A stretch of 64,000 bases of DNA, from the NCBI GenBank assembly GCA_041398565.1, contig JAWKUN010000004.1:434001-498000 (forward strand), in the 5' to 3' direction. This DNA comes from DATGPD01 sp041398565 (GTDB lineage Bacteria > Planctomycetota > UBA1135 > UBA2386). Shown in pieces: positions 16,089 to 25,771 of this stretch. A model generated the notes under the pieces. That model did no database searches, was not told where the DNA came from, and was given only the letters and a program-made list of their open reading frames with translations. The position numbers and the translations under genes were made by a program. Numbering within the stretch: the first letter of the stretch is position 1; every line of letters starts with the position of its first letter.

Positions 16089-16101
16089 CAAGGCCGCCTT
16101 G
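16089..16101. promoter_or_regulatory. Palindrome in the divergent kinase/kinase promoter region
   Basis: CAAGGC-C-GCCTTG is a perfect 6+6 inverted repeat with a 1-nt centre. It lies in the 279-bp gap (15920-16198) between the divergent GAF histidine kinase and the Ser/Thr kinase gene, about 100 bp ahead of the latter. It could be a dimer binding site; chance occurrence cannot be excluded. I see no strong sigma-70 promoter in this gap. A TATCCT at the -10 distance from the Ser/Thr kinase start lacks a matching -35. Confidence 0.2.
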
Positions 16102-16198
16102 CGGTCTTGCCTGGGCCGCGCGCAGGTTTCTGGCAATACTGGCCACTCCCGGCGCAACCGGCGCGAGGTATCCTCGGACGCCGGCCGGCCCCGACTCC

Positions 16199-17629
16199 AT
16201 GGCGGATCTCGACTCGAGCAAGCAAGCGGCGCACATCGACTGGGAGGCGTTCTACGCCGACTACCGCAAGCCCGACTTCGTGCCCGGCTACGAGATCCTG
16301 AACAAGCTCGGCGCCGGGGCCTTTGGCCTCGTCTTCAAGGCCCGCAAGCAGTCGATCGGCAAGGACTACGCCATCAAGTTCCTGAAGGTCGACGATGCCG
16401 CCGTGCGCGACGCCGTGCTGCACGAACTCGACACCGTGCGGCTGTTCGCCCAGATCGACCACCCCAACTTGGTGTCGATCGAAGACATGGGTCACGTGGG
16501 TGGCATCCCGTACATCGTCATGGGCTACGCCGGCGAGGACACGCTGGCCCGACGCCTCCAGGACGGTGGTCTGCCGCGCGCCGAGGCCCTGCGCGTCTTC
16601 CTCCAGATCTGCCGCGGCGTGCAGGCCTTGCACGAGCGCATGCTCGTACACTTCGATCTCAAGCCTGCCAACGTCTACCTGCGCGGCGACACCGCGCGCG
16701 TCGGCGACTACGGCCTGAGCAAACTGGTCACCGCGTCGCGCCGCTCGCTCTCCTTCGGCCGCGGCACCACCTACTACATGGCGCCGGAGGTCCTGCGCCG
16801 CCAGGGCGACCACCGCAGCGACATCTACTCGCTCGGAGTCCTTCTGTACGAGTGCCTGGTCGGCCATGTGCCGTTCCGCGGCGAGACGGAGTGGGAGATC
16901 CTCAAGAAGCACGAGACGGAGACGCCCGACTTCCCGGCGAGTCTCACCGCGACCGACCGCGCAGTCCTCGAGGCATGCCTGCACAAGGATCCCGACCAGC
17001 GCGTGCAGAGCGTGGCAGACATCATCGCCGCCCTGCGCACTCCCGAAGGGACCCCGATCGGGGCCTCGCGCCCGGCGATCGCCGATCGGCCGGCGCCGTT
17101 GCCGCTCGCCGCCACGGGCGAGCCGGCGTCGAGCCGGCGACCGCGCCGGCACGGAGCCCCGGCGATGGTGCTGCTCGCAGTCGCCGCGATCGTTGCGCTC
17201 GGCCTGATGTACCTCAAGGCCGCGAGGGTCGGCAAACTGCGTTTCGTCGAGAGCACGCGGGCGACGATCGCCGAGGCCGGTGCGCACGCAGGTCCGGGGC
17301 GGGCGCAGGCTCGACGTTCGACGCGGACGGCCGAGGCGCAAGCCGCAGCCACCGCCGAGATGCGCGACTTCCGCGAGCGGCTGGACGGTGCCATCGCCGC
17401 GCTCCAGCGCTTGCGCGACGTGGACGTGCGGATGCCCGAGGTCCGCAGCAAGGCGATGACCGCCCTGGGCGCCACGCTGCGCAACCTCGACTTGAAGGCG
17501 CTGCGCGGCCAGGACCCGTGGACGGAGGCGATCATGCAAGCGGTCAAGGCAGGCCTGCAGCACGCCGAGGTGCGCGACCGCTGGGGCGAGCTGTTCGACG
17601 TGATCTTGCCCGGACAGACCGGACGCTGA
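16199..17629 (+). CDS. Membrane-anchored Ser/Thr protein kinase (non-RD type)
   Basis: 476 residues. The kinase domain (~30-282) has glycine loop LGAGAFGLVFKA, ATP-binding K60 (YAIK), catalytic loop HFDLKPANV (151-159), DYG (170-172) and MAPE (194-197). HFD in place of HRD makes it a non-RD kinase, and DYG replaces DFG; the catalytic Asp, Lys and Asn remain, so activity is likely. A transmembrane helix lies at ~322-340, followed by a ~135-residue extracytoplasmic region with a coiled coil and no known sensor domain. The ATG at 16199 is chosen because earlier sequence is non-coding in style. It heads a kinase-FHA-Clp set. Confidence 0.9.
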   Translation: MADLDSSKQAAHIDWEAFYADYRKPDFVPGYEILNKLGAGAFGLVFKARKQSIGKDYAIKFLKVDDAAVRDAVLHELDTVRLFAQIDHPNLVSIEDMGHVGGIPYIVMGYAGEDTLARRLQDGGLPRAEALRVFLQICRGVQALHERMLVHFDLKPANVYLRGDTARVGDYGLSKLVTASRRSLSFGRGTTYYMAPEVLRRQGDHRSDIYSLGVLLYECLVGHVPFRGETEWEILKKHETETPDFPASLTATDRAVLEACLHKDPDQRVQSVADIIAALRTPEGTPIGASRPAIADRPAPLPLAATGEPASSRRPRRHGAPAMVLLAVAAIVALGLMYLKAARVGKLRFVESTRATIAEAGAHAGPGRAQARRSTRTAEAQAAATAEMRDFRERLDGAIAALQRLRDVDVRMPEVRSKAMTALGATLRNLDLKALRGQDPWTEAIMQAVKAGLQHAEVRDRWGELFDVILPGQTGR

Positions 17630-17712
17630 CCGCGAAGGACTGGTGGACCCGGCTTCCGCCGCCGGGAACCGTCTCCTATGCTCGCGTCCGTGATGCCCCG
17701 AGAAACGCGCCT

Positions 17713-18107
17713 GTGAAGGACCTCAAGCCAGCCAAGGGCCAGATCGACCCGTCGGCGACCGTCATCTACGACGTACGGCCCCGCGGCCAGGCCCGCGAAG
17801 AGGCGGAGCAGATCCACTGCATCCAGCTCGAAGTCATCGGCGGCCCGATGGATGGGCAGGTGCGGCGCGTCGCCAAAGCGATCATGACCGTCGGCCGCTC
17901 CGAGAACAACGACTTCGCGTTGCCCCTCGACCCGATGGTGTCCGGCACGCACGCACGCATCGTGCGCGAGGGCGAGCACTTCTGGCTCGAGGATCTCGGT
18001 AGCCGCAACGGCACCTACTTCGGCGACGAGCGTCTCCGGGCCCGCGCCCTCATCGCGCCGGGCACCAACTTCGTCGTCGGCCGAACCTGTCTGGAGTTCA
18101 CCGCCCG

Positions 18108-18111
<4 letters not shown>
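17713..18111 (+). CDS. FHA-domain protein, GarA-like
   Basis: 132 residues from a GTG at 17713. The FHA domain (~35-130) keeps the phosphothreonine-binding features GRSENND (61-67), SGTHARI (77-83) and LGSRNGTY (95-102). A short N-terminal tail carries a threonine in DPSATVIYD (T17), reminiscent of phosphorylatable tails in GarA/OdhI that fold back on the FHA domain. Phosphorylation by the adjacent kinase (84 bp upstream) is inference. The stop overlaps the GTG of the downstream Clp gene (GTGA), so expression is coupled to the unfoldase. Confidence 0.82.
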
Positions 18112-20372
<2,261 letters not shown>

Positions 20373-20387
20373 GCGCGGCACCGCCCA

Positions 20388-20408
20388 GGCGCCCCGTCAC
20401 CAGGCGCC
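20388..20408. terminator. Possible convergent terminator between clp and the arginase-end peptide
   Basis: Two GGCGCC blocks (20388-20393 and 20403-20408), inside a 10-nt direct repeat CCAGGCGCCC, can pair as a 6-bp stem with a 9-nt loop. They lie just past the clp stop (20372) and at the end of a small minus-strand frame. There is no U-tract, so this is a weak prediction. Confidence 0.25.
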
Positions 20409-20498
20409 CAGGGCCAGCAGCAACCCCAGAGTCAGGAGTGCCAGCAGGCACGTGTCGATCTGCAGACGGTCGGCGACGCTACGAAGAATGTGGGGCAT
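20397..20498 (-). CDS. Possible 33-residue single-pass membrane peptide
   Basis: A short frame just downstream of arginase on the same strand (81 bp gap). It starts MPHILRSVADRLQID and ends with ~17 strongly hydrophobic residues (CLLALLTLGLLLALGAW) before TGA. An AGAGG motif 6-7 nt before the ATG at 20498 is a reasonable Shine-Dalgarno. A basic/amphipathic start followed by a leucine-rich helix is typical of small membrane proteins. No homologue is recognised; the frame could also be chance. Confidence 0.4.
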   Translation of the reverse strand: MPHILRSVADRLQIDTCLLALLTLGLLLALGAW

Positions 20499-20579
20499 GT
20501 CGAACCTCTGCGCACCCAAGCGCCAGGCATCGCCGAAGCGTCTCCTGGCAAACCTCCCGATCTCGCCCGGCGATCGCTT

Positions 20580-21506
20580 CTACAAGATCGACTTGCCGAA
20601 GGCCGACACGATGATGTCGACCGCCACCTCGCCCGACTGGTTGCGCACGTCGAGCACCGGGTTCAGCTCGGTGATCTCGACGCCGAGGAGGCGCTGCGAA
20701 TCGGCCGCCAGCTCCGCCAGCAGGTTGGCCTCGCGCCAGTCGATGCCCCCCTTCACCGGCGTGCCGACCCCAGGGGTGTCGCTCGGGTCCATGCCGTCGA
20801 GGTCGAACGACAGGTGGAACCCAGCCGTCGCACGACAGGCGTGCTCGATCGCCTCCGACATCACCGCGTTCATGCCGCGTTCGTCGATCTGCCGCATGGT
20901 GTAGGCGTGCACTCCGGACGACCGCACGATCTCCTTCTCGTGTTCGTCCAGGTTGCGGATGCCGATCAGGCACACGTTCTCGCGCGGCACCTTCGGCCAG
21001 AAACCGCCCATCTCAACCAGGCGCTCGTGCCCCAGGCCCAGCAAGACTGCGAGCGGCATTCCGTGCACGTTGCCCGAAGGACTCGACTCGGGCGTGTTCA
21101 TGTCGGCGTGTGCGTCGACCCAGATGAGGCCGATGTTCTGTCCGCTGGCTCGGTAGTGCTCGGCGATGCCGCCGACGGTGCCGATGGCGATGCTGTGGTC
21201 GCCACCCAACACCAGCGGCACGCCACCGGCGGCGACGATGCGCGCCACCCGCATGCGCAGGCGATTGCACACGTGGTAGATCTCCGGCAGGTAGCGGCAG
21301 TTCTCCGGACCATGGCTGCGAGACTCGGGCGAGGGCACCGCGACATCGCCGTCGTCGATCACCTCGTAGCCAAGAGCCCGCAGGTGCTGACTCACGTTGG
21401 CGATGCGGATGGCCGAGGGCCCCATGCCGACGCCTCGACGGCCGGCTCCGAGATCCATCGGAACGCCCACGATCTGGATGTGCTTCTTGCGCGCGCTGGC
21501 TGTCAT
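20580..21506 (-). CDS. rocF: Arginase (ureohydrolase family)
   Basis: 308 residues. Mn-binding and catalytic motifs of arginase are intact: GGDHSIAIG, WVDAHADMNTPE (with the DAHxD ligands), NVHGMP, and SFDLDGMDPS (DxD). The MNTPESSPSGNVHGMP arrangement is typical of true arginases (L-arginine to ornithine plus urea) rather than agmatinases, but formimidoylglutamase-type relatives cannot be excluded. The ATG at 21506 shares ATGA with the stop of the upstream SAM-hydrolase gene. No urease or ornithine pathway gene is adjacent. Confidence 0.92.
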   Translation of the reverse strand: MTASARKKHIQIVGVPMDLGAGRRGVGMGPSAIRIANVSQHLRALGYEVIDDGDVAVPSPESRSHGPENCRYLPEIYHVCNRLRMRVARIVAAGGVPLVLGGDHSIAIGTVGGIAEHYRASGQNIGLIWVDAHADMNTPESSPSGNVHGMPLAVLLGLGHERLVEMGGFWPKVPRENVCLIGIRNLDEHEKEIVRSSGVHAYTMRQIDERGMNAVMSEAIEHACRATAGFHLSFDLDGMDPSDTPGVGTPVKGGIDWREANLLAELAADSQRLLGVEITELNPVLDVRNQSGEVAVDIIVSAFGKSIL

Positions 21507-22288
21507 CTTTGAACGATCGGCTCGAAAGTGGCGCCCACCGACACACGCAGACGCTCGGCAGCGCTGCCGCGGTTGATCGCCACCTCCAGCAGATCGTAGC
21601 TGTTGATGAGCGCCAGCGCCTCGCCCGGGGCAGCCTCGGCGTAGGTCGCCACCAGCGGCACCACGTGGTCGCGCACCCGCACCGCGGCCCAGCCCTCACT
21701 CTGCACGCGCGCCAGACCGACATTGGTGATGAGGTTGCCGAAGCGGTCGACGGCGATCACGCAGGGCGACGCCTCGGGCGCGAAAGGATCGCCGTCGAGC
21801 CGGCAGGGGTCGGCGACGCGATCCCCCAGGGCACGGAAGCCGAACCGGCCGGACGACAGCATCCCCCCCAGCGGCGCGAACACGTCACGCCCGTGGAAGG
21901 TGCGAGAAGCCGGCCGCAGGTCGAGCTTGTCGATGTCGACTGCTCGGACTTCGACGTCGTCGCGACGCAAGATCGACTCGAGGAGGCCGTTGTCCGGCGC
22001 GACCCAGAAGCAGCCGGCAGCGCAGGCGACGAGGGCGCGACGCGCCGTGCCGACCCCGGGATCGACGACCGCGACGTGCACCGTCCCGGGCGGGAAGCGA
22101 TCGACGACGGCCGCGAGGAAGAACGCGCCGACCCGAACGTCGTGCGCGGGCACGCCGTGGCAGTAGTCGAGGACATCGGCGGCGGGATTGTGCCGCTTGA
22201 CGACCCCTTTCATGATGCCGACCCACGGATCGGCGAGGCCGAAGTCGCTGAGCAGCGTGACGATGCCGCTGGGCCGGGGCAGCTGCAT
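21503..22288 (-). CDS. S-adenosyl-L-methionine hydrolase / hydroxide adenosyltransferase (DUF62 family)
   Basis: 261 residues. The N-terminal domain begins with LLSDFG and carries VDPGVGTARR, APDNGLL and FHGRDVFAP, diagnostic of the DUF62 family. That family splits SAM with water to adenosine and methionine and is related to fluorinases/chlorinases. The C-terminal beta domain includes DRFGNLITN. A halogenase-specific loop is not evident, so hydrolase is the default. It starts 3 nt after the phosphohexomutase stop and overlaps arginase by 4 nt. Confidence 0.9.
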   Translation of the reverse strand: MQLPRPSGIVTLLSDFGLADPWVGIMKGVVKRHNPAADVLDYCHGVPAHDVRVGAFFLAAVVDRFPPGTVHVAVVDPGVGTARRALVACAAGCFWVAPDNGLLESILRRDDVEVRAVDIDKLDLRPASRTFHGRDVFAPLGGMLSSGRFGFRALGDRVADPCRLDGDPFAPEASPCVIAVDRFGNLITNVGLARVQSEGWAAVRVRDHVVPLVATYAEAAPGEALALINSYDLLEVAINRGSAAERLRVSVGATFEPIVQR

Positions 22289-22291
22289 GCC

Positions 22292-23632
22292 TCAGTGTCC
22301 GTGCGCCGGCGTCCCCAGGATCGCCATGATCGCGTCGCGCTTCTCCTGCATCAGCGCCTTGCTGTTGGCTTCCAGGCACATGCGCAGGAACGGCTCCGTG
22401 TTGCTGGGCCGCACGTTCACCCACCAGTCGGCGAAGGTCAGGGTCACGCCATCGAGATGGTCGACGACCCCGCCGGGAAACGCCTGCTCGATCTCCTCCA
22501 TCTTGGCCGTCTTGTCCTCGACCTTGAAGTTGATCTCGCCGGTGCCGTGGTAGACACGCAACTCGTCGGCCGCCTGTTTCAGGGTCCGGCCTTCCTTGGC
22601 CAGCTGGTTGAGCACCATCACGCACGCCAGCACGCCGCAGTCGGTGAACGAGTTCTCGGCGAAGTAGAAGTGCCCCGACAACTCGCCGCCGCCGATGCAG
22701 TCCGTCCGCCGCATCGTCTCCTTCATGAACGAGTGCCCGACCCGCTCTCGCACCGGGCGCCCTCCGAGCTTCACGATCTGCTCGGGCACCACCTTCGAGC
22801 TGCGCAAGTCGTAGATGATCCCCTTGCCCGGGTGTCGGGCCAGCATGTTCCGAGCCAGGATCACGGTGATGAGATCGGCATGCACCGTCCGACCTTCTTC
22901 GTCGACGAACGCGCAACGATCGGCATCCCCGTCGAAGGCGATACCGAGCGGCGTGCCGTGCTCGCGCACGGCTGCACGCAAGTCGTCGAGGTTCGGCTCG
23001 TGCAGCGGATTGGCTTCGTGATTGGGGAAGGTGCCGTCGAGCTCCTGATAGAGCGGAATCACCTCCAGCCCGCGGATGCGCGCGAAGATCTCCGGCGACT
23101 CCGCCGCACCCATGCCATTGGCGTAGTCGACGCACATCCGCGTCGGCTTGATCCCCTGCGCGAACGACGCGATGTGGGCGACGTAGTCCGGCTTGACGTC
23201 GACCTGATCGCGCTTGCCGCGCCGCGCCGCGCGCGGCGGCTCCGGCCCCAGCACCATTCGCTCGAGGTCGGCAATGCCGGTGTCCTTCGACAGGGGCCGC
23301 GCTTCCTCGCGACAGAGCTTGAAGCCGATGTACTGCTTCGGATTGTGGGACGCGGTCACCGCGAGCCCGCCGTCGCACGGCAGCTTGCCGATGGCGTAGT
23401 AGACCATCGGCGTCGACGCCAACCCGATGTCGATCACGTCGCAGCCCTGGTCCATGATCCCGTCGCACACCGCATCCTGGATCTCGGGCGCCATCGTGCG
23501 CATGTCGCGGCCGACGACCAGTGCCTTGGCGTCGAGGAACTCGGCGAAGGCGGCGCCGATGCGCCGCGCCCGTTCCTTGTCGATCTGATCCGGGTAGGTC
23601 CCGCGGATGTCGTAGGCCTTGAAGATGCTCAC
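22292..23632 (-). CDS. Phosphomannomutase/phosphoglucomutase
   Basis: 446 residues. The four alpha-D-phosphohexomutase signatures are present: AYDIRGTYP at the N-terminus, active-site serine loop VTASHNPKQY, metal-binding DGDADRC, sugar-binding GGELSGHFYF, and the C-terminal phosphate loop RPSNTEPFLR. The GGELSGH form fits PMM/PGM enzymes making mannose-1-P or glucose-1-P for surface polysaccharides. The GTG at 23632 is supported by its GTGA overlap with the threonine aldolase stop and by the family-typical start, although a longer open frame exists. Confidence 0.92.
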   Translation of the reverse strand: MSIFKAYDIRGTYPDQIDKERARRIGAAFAEFLDAKALVVGRDMRTMAPEIQDAVCDGIMDQGCDVIDIGLASTPMVYYAIGKLPCDGGLAVTASHNPKQYIGFKLCREEARPLSKDTGIADLERMVLGPEPPRAARRGKRDQVDVKPDYVAHIASFAQGIKPTRMCVDYANGMGAAESPEIFARIRGLEVIPLYQELDGTFPNHEANPLHEPNLDDLRAAVREHGTPLGIAFDGDADRCAFVDEEGRTVHADLITVILARNMLARHPGKGIIYDLRSSKVVPEQIVKLGGRPVRERVGHSFMKETMRRTDCIGGGELSGHFYFAENSFTDCGVLACVMVLNQLAKEGRTLKQAADELRVYHGTGEINFKVEDKTAKMEEIEQAFPGGVVDHLDGVTLTFADWWVNVRPSNTEPFLRMCLEANSKALMQEKRDAIMAILGTPAHGH

Positions 23633-24684
23633 GGCTGGGTTCGGGAAGAGGAATGCGAGGCTAGGGTCGCCCACTCGGTGACGGCGTCGACGCAACACTG
23701 CTCGTCAGCGTCAGTGAGGTCGCGGTGCGTCACGAAGCGGATCCGACGCGGTCCGACGGCCAGGGCGCGCACTTCGCGCTCGACCAGGAACGTGAGCAAA
23801 GCAGAAGCCTCCGCATCCCGCAGATCAACCATCAGGATGTTCGTTTCGACCGCCGCCAGGTCGACGCCCAGACCGGGAAGGCCGGCGAACGCTTGCGCCA
23901 TGCGTCGCGCCCGTGCGTGATCGACGGCGAGCAGTGCCAGCCCCTCGCGCAGGGCCAGCAAGCCCGCCGCAGCCAGCACCCCGGCCTGCCGCATACCGCC
24001 ACCGAACGCCTTGCGCGCGCGCCGCGCCTCGCGCACGAAGTCGGCGCTGCCGGCCAGGAGCGATCCGACCGGAGCCCCCAGCCCCTTGCTGAGGCACATG
24101 GACACGGAGTCGGTGCCACGGGTCAAGTCGGCGATGCCGCACCCTGCCGCCACCGCGGCGTTGCCAATGCGCGCACCGTCGACGTGCACCCTCAGGCCCA
24201 GGCGGCCCGCCTCGGCCACCAGGGCCTGCATCGCCGCCGGTCGCAGAACACGGCCACCCGCCATGTTGTGCGTGTTCTCGATCACCAACAGGCGCGACCG
24301 GGGGTAGTGCACGTCGTCCCGACGCATCGCCGGCGCCAGCTGGTCGGGCGTCGGGAAGCCGTCCGCGGCCGCCAGCAGGCGCGCTTGCGTTCCCGACAGG
24401 CGGGCCATCGAGCCGCCCTCGAATTGGTAGACGTGGCTGCGTTCCTCGCAGATCAGCTCGTCGCCCGGGCGACAGTGCACGTGGATCGCGATCTGGTTGG
24501 CCATGGTGCCCGAAGGCACGTAGACGGCAGCGGCGAAGCCCAGCGCTGCCGCCGCCTCGGCTTCGAGGCTTTGGATGGTGGGGTCCTCGCCGAACACATC
24601 GTCTCCCACCTCCGCCCGGGCCATGGCGTCGCGCATGGCAGGAGTCGGCTTGGTGAGGGTGTCACTGCGAAAGTCGGCGGCCAC
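23629..24684 (-). CDS. ltaE: L-threonine aldolase (PLP-dependent, low-specificity type)
   Basis: About 351 residues. Cleaves L-threonine/allo-threonine to glycine and acetaldehyde. Motifs seen: FRSDTLTKPT at the start, GDDVFGEDPT, VPSGTMANQIA, ENTHNMAGG, HVDGARIGNA (PLP-contacting Asp and Arg) and CLSKGLGAPVGS with the Schiff-base lysine. The start is a GTG at 24684 (VAADFRSDT) or a TTG at 24696; the former fits the family better. The 3' end overlaps the phosphohexomutase start by 4 nt. Confidence 0.9.
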   Translation of the reverse strand: MAADFRSDTLTKPTPAMRDAMARAEVGDDVFGEDPTIQSLEAEAAAALGFAAAVYVPSGTMANQIAIHVHCRPGDELICEERSHVYQFEGGSMARLSGTQARLLAAADGFPTPDQLAPAMRRDDVHYPRSRLLVIENTHNMAGGRVLRPAAMQALVAEAGRLGLRVHVDGARIGNAAVAAGCGIADLTRGTDSVSMCLSKGLGAPVGSLLAGSADFVREARRARKAFGGGMRQAGVLAAAGLLALREGLALLAVDHARARRMAQAFAGLPGLGVDLAAVETNILMVDLRDAEASALLTFLVEREVRALAVGPRRIRFVTHRDLTDADEQCCVDAVTEWATLASHSSSRTQP

Positions 24685-24744
24685 GGCTGGGCGCAATGTA
24701 GCGCCCCGGGCGGCAGTCGAACCTCGCTTTCGCCCGCGACGCCA

Positions 24745-25680
24745 TCAGGCCCCCGACGGCGCCCGTGCCAGCACCACCATGACGCAGGCGGCCCAGAGCA
24801 AGCCCGCGAGGACCAGTTGCCGGTCGCGGAAGAGCAGGCGCGCCGGGTCGTCGCCTTCGCCGTGCCGATGCACCAGGTAGAGGTAGCGGAAGACGCCGAA
24901 CACGACGAACGGCACGGTGAGCGCCAGATCGGACGTGTGGTGGTAGCGCACCGTCCGCTGGTCGACGGTGTACAGCGCGTAGGCGAGGATCGACATCGCC
25001 GCCAACGGGTTGATCATCTGGTCGAGGAAGTGGGCGTCGTAGTCCCGCAGGCTGGCGCGCGTGCCTGAGTCCCCGAGCTTCACCACCTCCTCCCGGCGCT
25101 TGCAGAAGGCCAGGAACAGCGCGAAGAAGAAGGTACACAACAAGATCCAGGACGAAGCCGGCGTCTGGATGGCCGACGCCCCGGCGAACACGCGCAGCTG
25201 GAAGCCCATGGCGATGCACAGCGCGTCGACGATGACGATCCGCTTCAGCCAGAACGAATACGCCAGGTTGAGCACGAGGTAGCTGGCCACCCATGCCCAG
25301 TACGGAATGCCGACTCCCAGCCCGGCGACCAGCATCTCTTCGCGAACCGGCAGCGAATCCCAGCCGTCCAAGGTCATCGAGATGGCGACCACCCCCACCA
25401 ACAGCGAGGCGAGCGCGAGCACCGCCGCCGGGATCGGCAGGCGCCCGGAAGCGATCGGTCGCAGCCGCTTCTTGGGGTGTAGACGGTCGCCATGCCGGTC
25501 CACCAGGTCGTTCAAGAGGTAGACGCCACTCGACGCCAGACAGAAGCCCGCGAAGCCGAGGGTCGCCAACCACACCGCGTCGCTGACCCCCACCTTGTGG
25601 GCGAAGACCAACGGGGCGAAGAGCAGCAGGTTCTTGACCCATTGGTGCGGACGCAGGGCCTGCAGCAGCGCCAGGAGCAT
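24745..25680 (-). CDS. UbiA-family prenyltransferase, decaprenyl-phosphate phosphoribosyltransferase-like
   Basis: 311 residues, an integral membrane protein with about eight helices. The first conserved loop reads NDLVDRHGDRLHPKKRLRPIASG. Its xxDxxxD metal-binding pattern and HPxKRxRPIA tail are characteristic of the phosphoribosyl-decaprenyl-phosphate synthase branch of UbiA (actinobacterial Rv3806c type). The second loop (KRREEVVKLGD, DYDAHFLDQM) also fits that branch. Such enzymes add 5-phosphoribose to polyprenyl phosphate. The partner epimerase/oxidase genes are not seen in the window. It may head the aldolase-mutase-SAM hydrolase-arginase run. Confidence 0.85.
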   Translation of the reverse strand: MLLALLQALRPHQWVKNLLLFAPLVFAHKVGVSDAVWLATLGFAGFCLASSGVYLLNDLVDRHGDRLHPKKRLRPIASGRLPIPAAVLALASLLVGVVAISMTLDGWDSLPVREEMLVAGLGVGIPYWAWVASYLVLNLAYSFWLKRIVIVDALCIAMGFQLRVFAGASAIQTPASSWILLCTFFFALFLAFCKRREEVVKLGDSGTRASLRDYDAHFLDQMINPLAAMSILAYALYTVDQRTVRYHHTSDLALTVPFVVFGVFRYLYLVHRHGEGDDPARLLFRDRQLVLAGLLWAACVMVVLARAPSGA

Positions 25681-25689
25681 GGACGCCGC

Positions 25690-25718
25690 ATTATGACGAA
25701 CCAGCGACCGCCGCCCAA
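25690..25718 (-). promoter_or_regulatory. Candidate sigma-70 promoter for the prenyltransferase gene
   Basis: On the minus strand, TTGGGC (25718-25713), a 17-bp spacer and CATAAT (25695-25690, 5/6 to consensus) form a plausible promoter. Transcription would start near 25683, only ~3 nt before the ATG at 25680, implying a nearly leaderless mRNA. Confidence 0.4.
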
Positions 25719-25771
25719 AGGCTGCCGCGGCGTTCCCGTCGAAGCGCCCCTCGGGCCGTCGACGCTGAATC

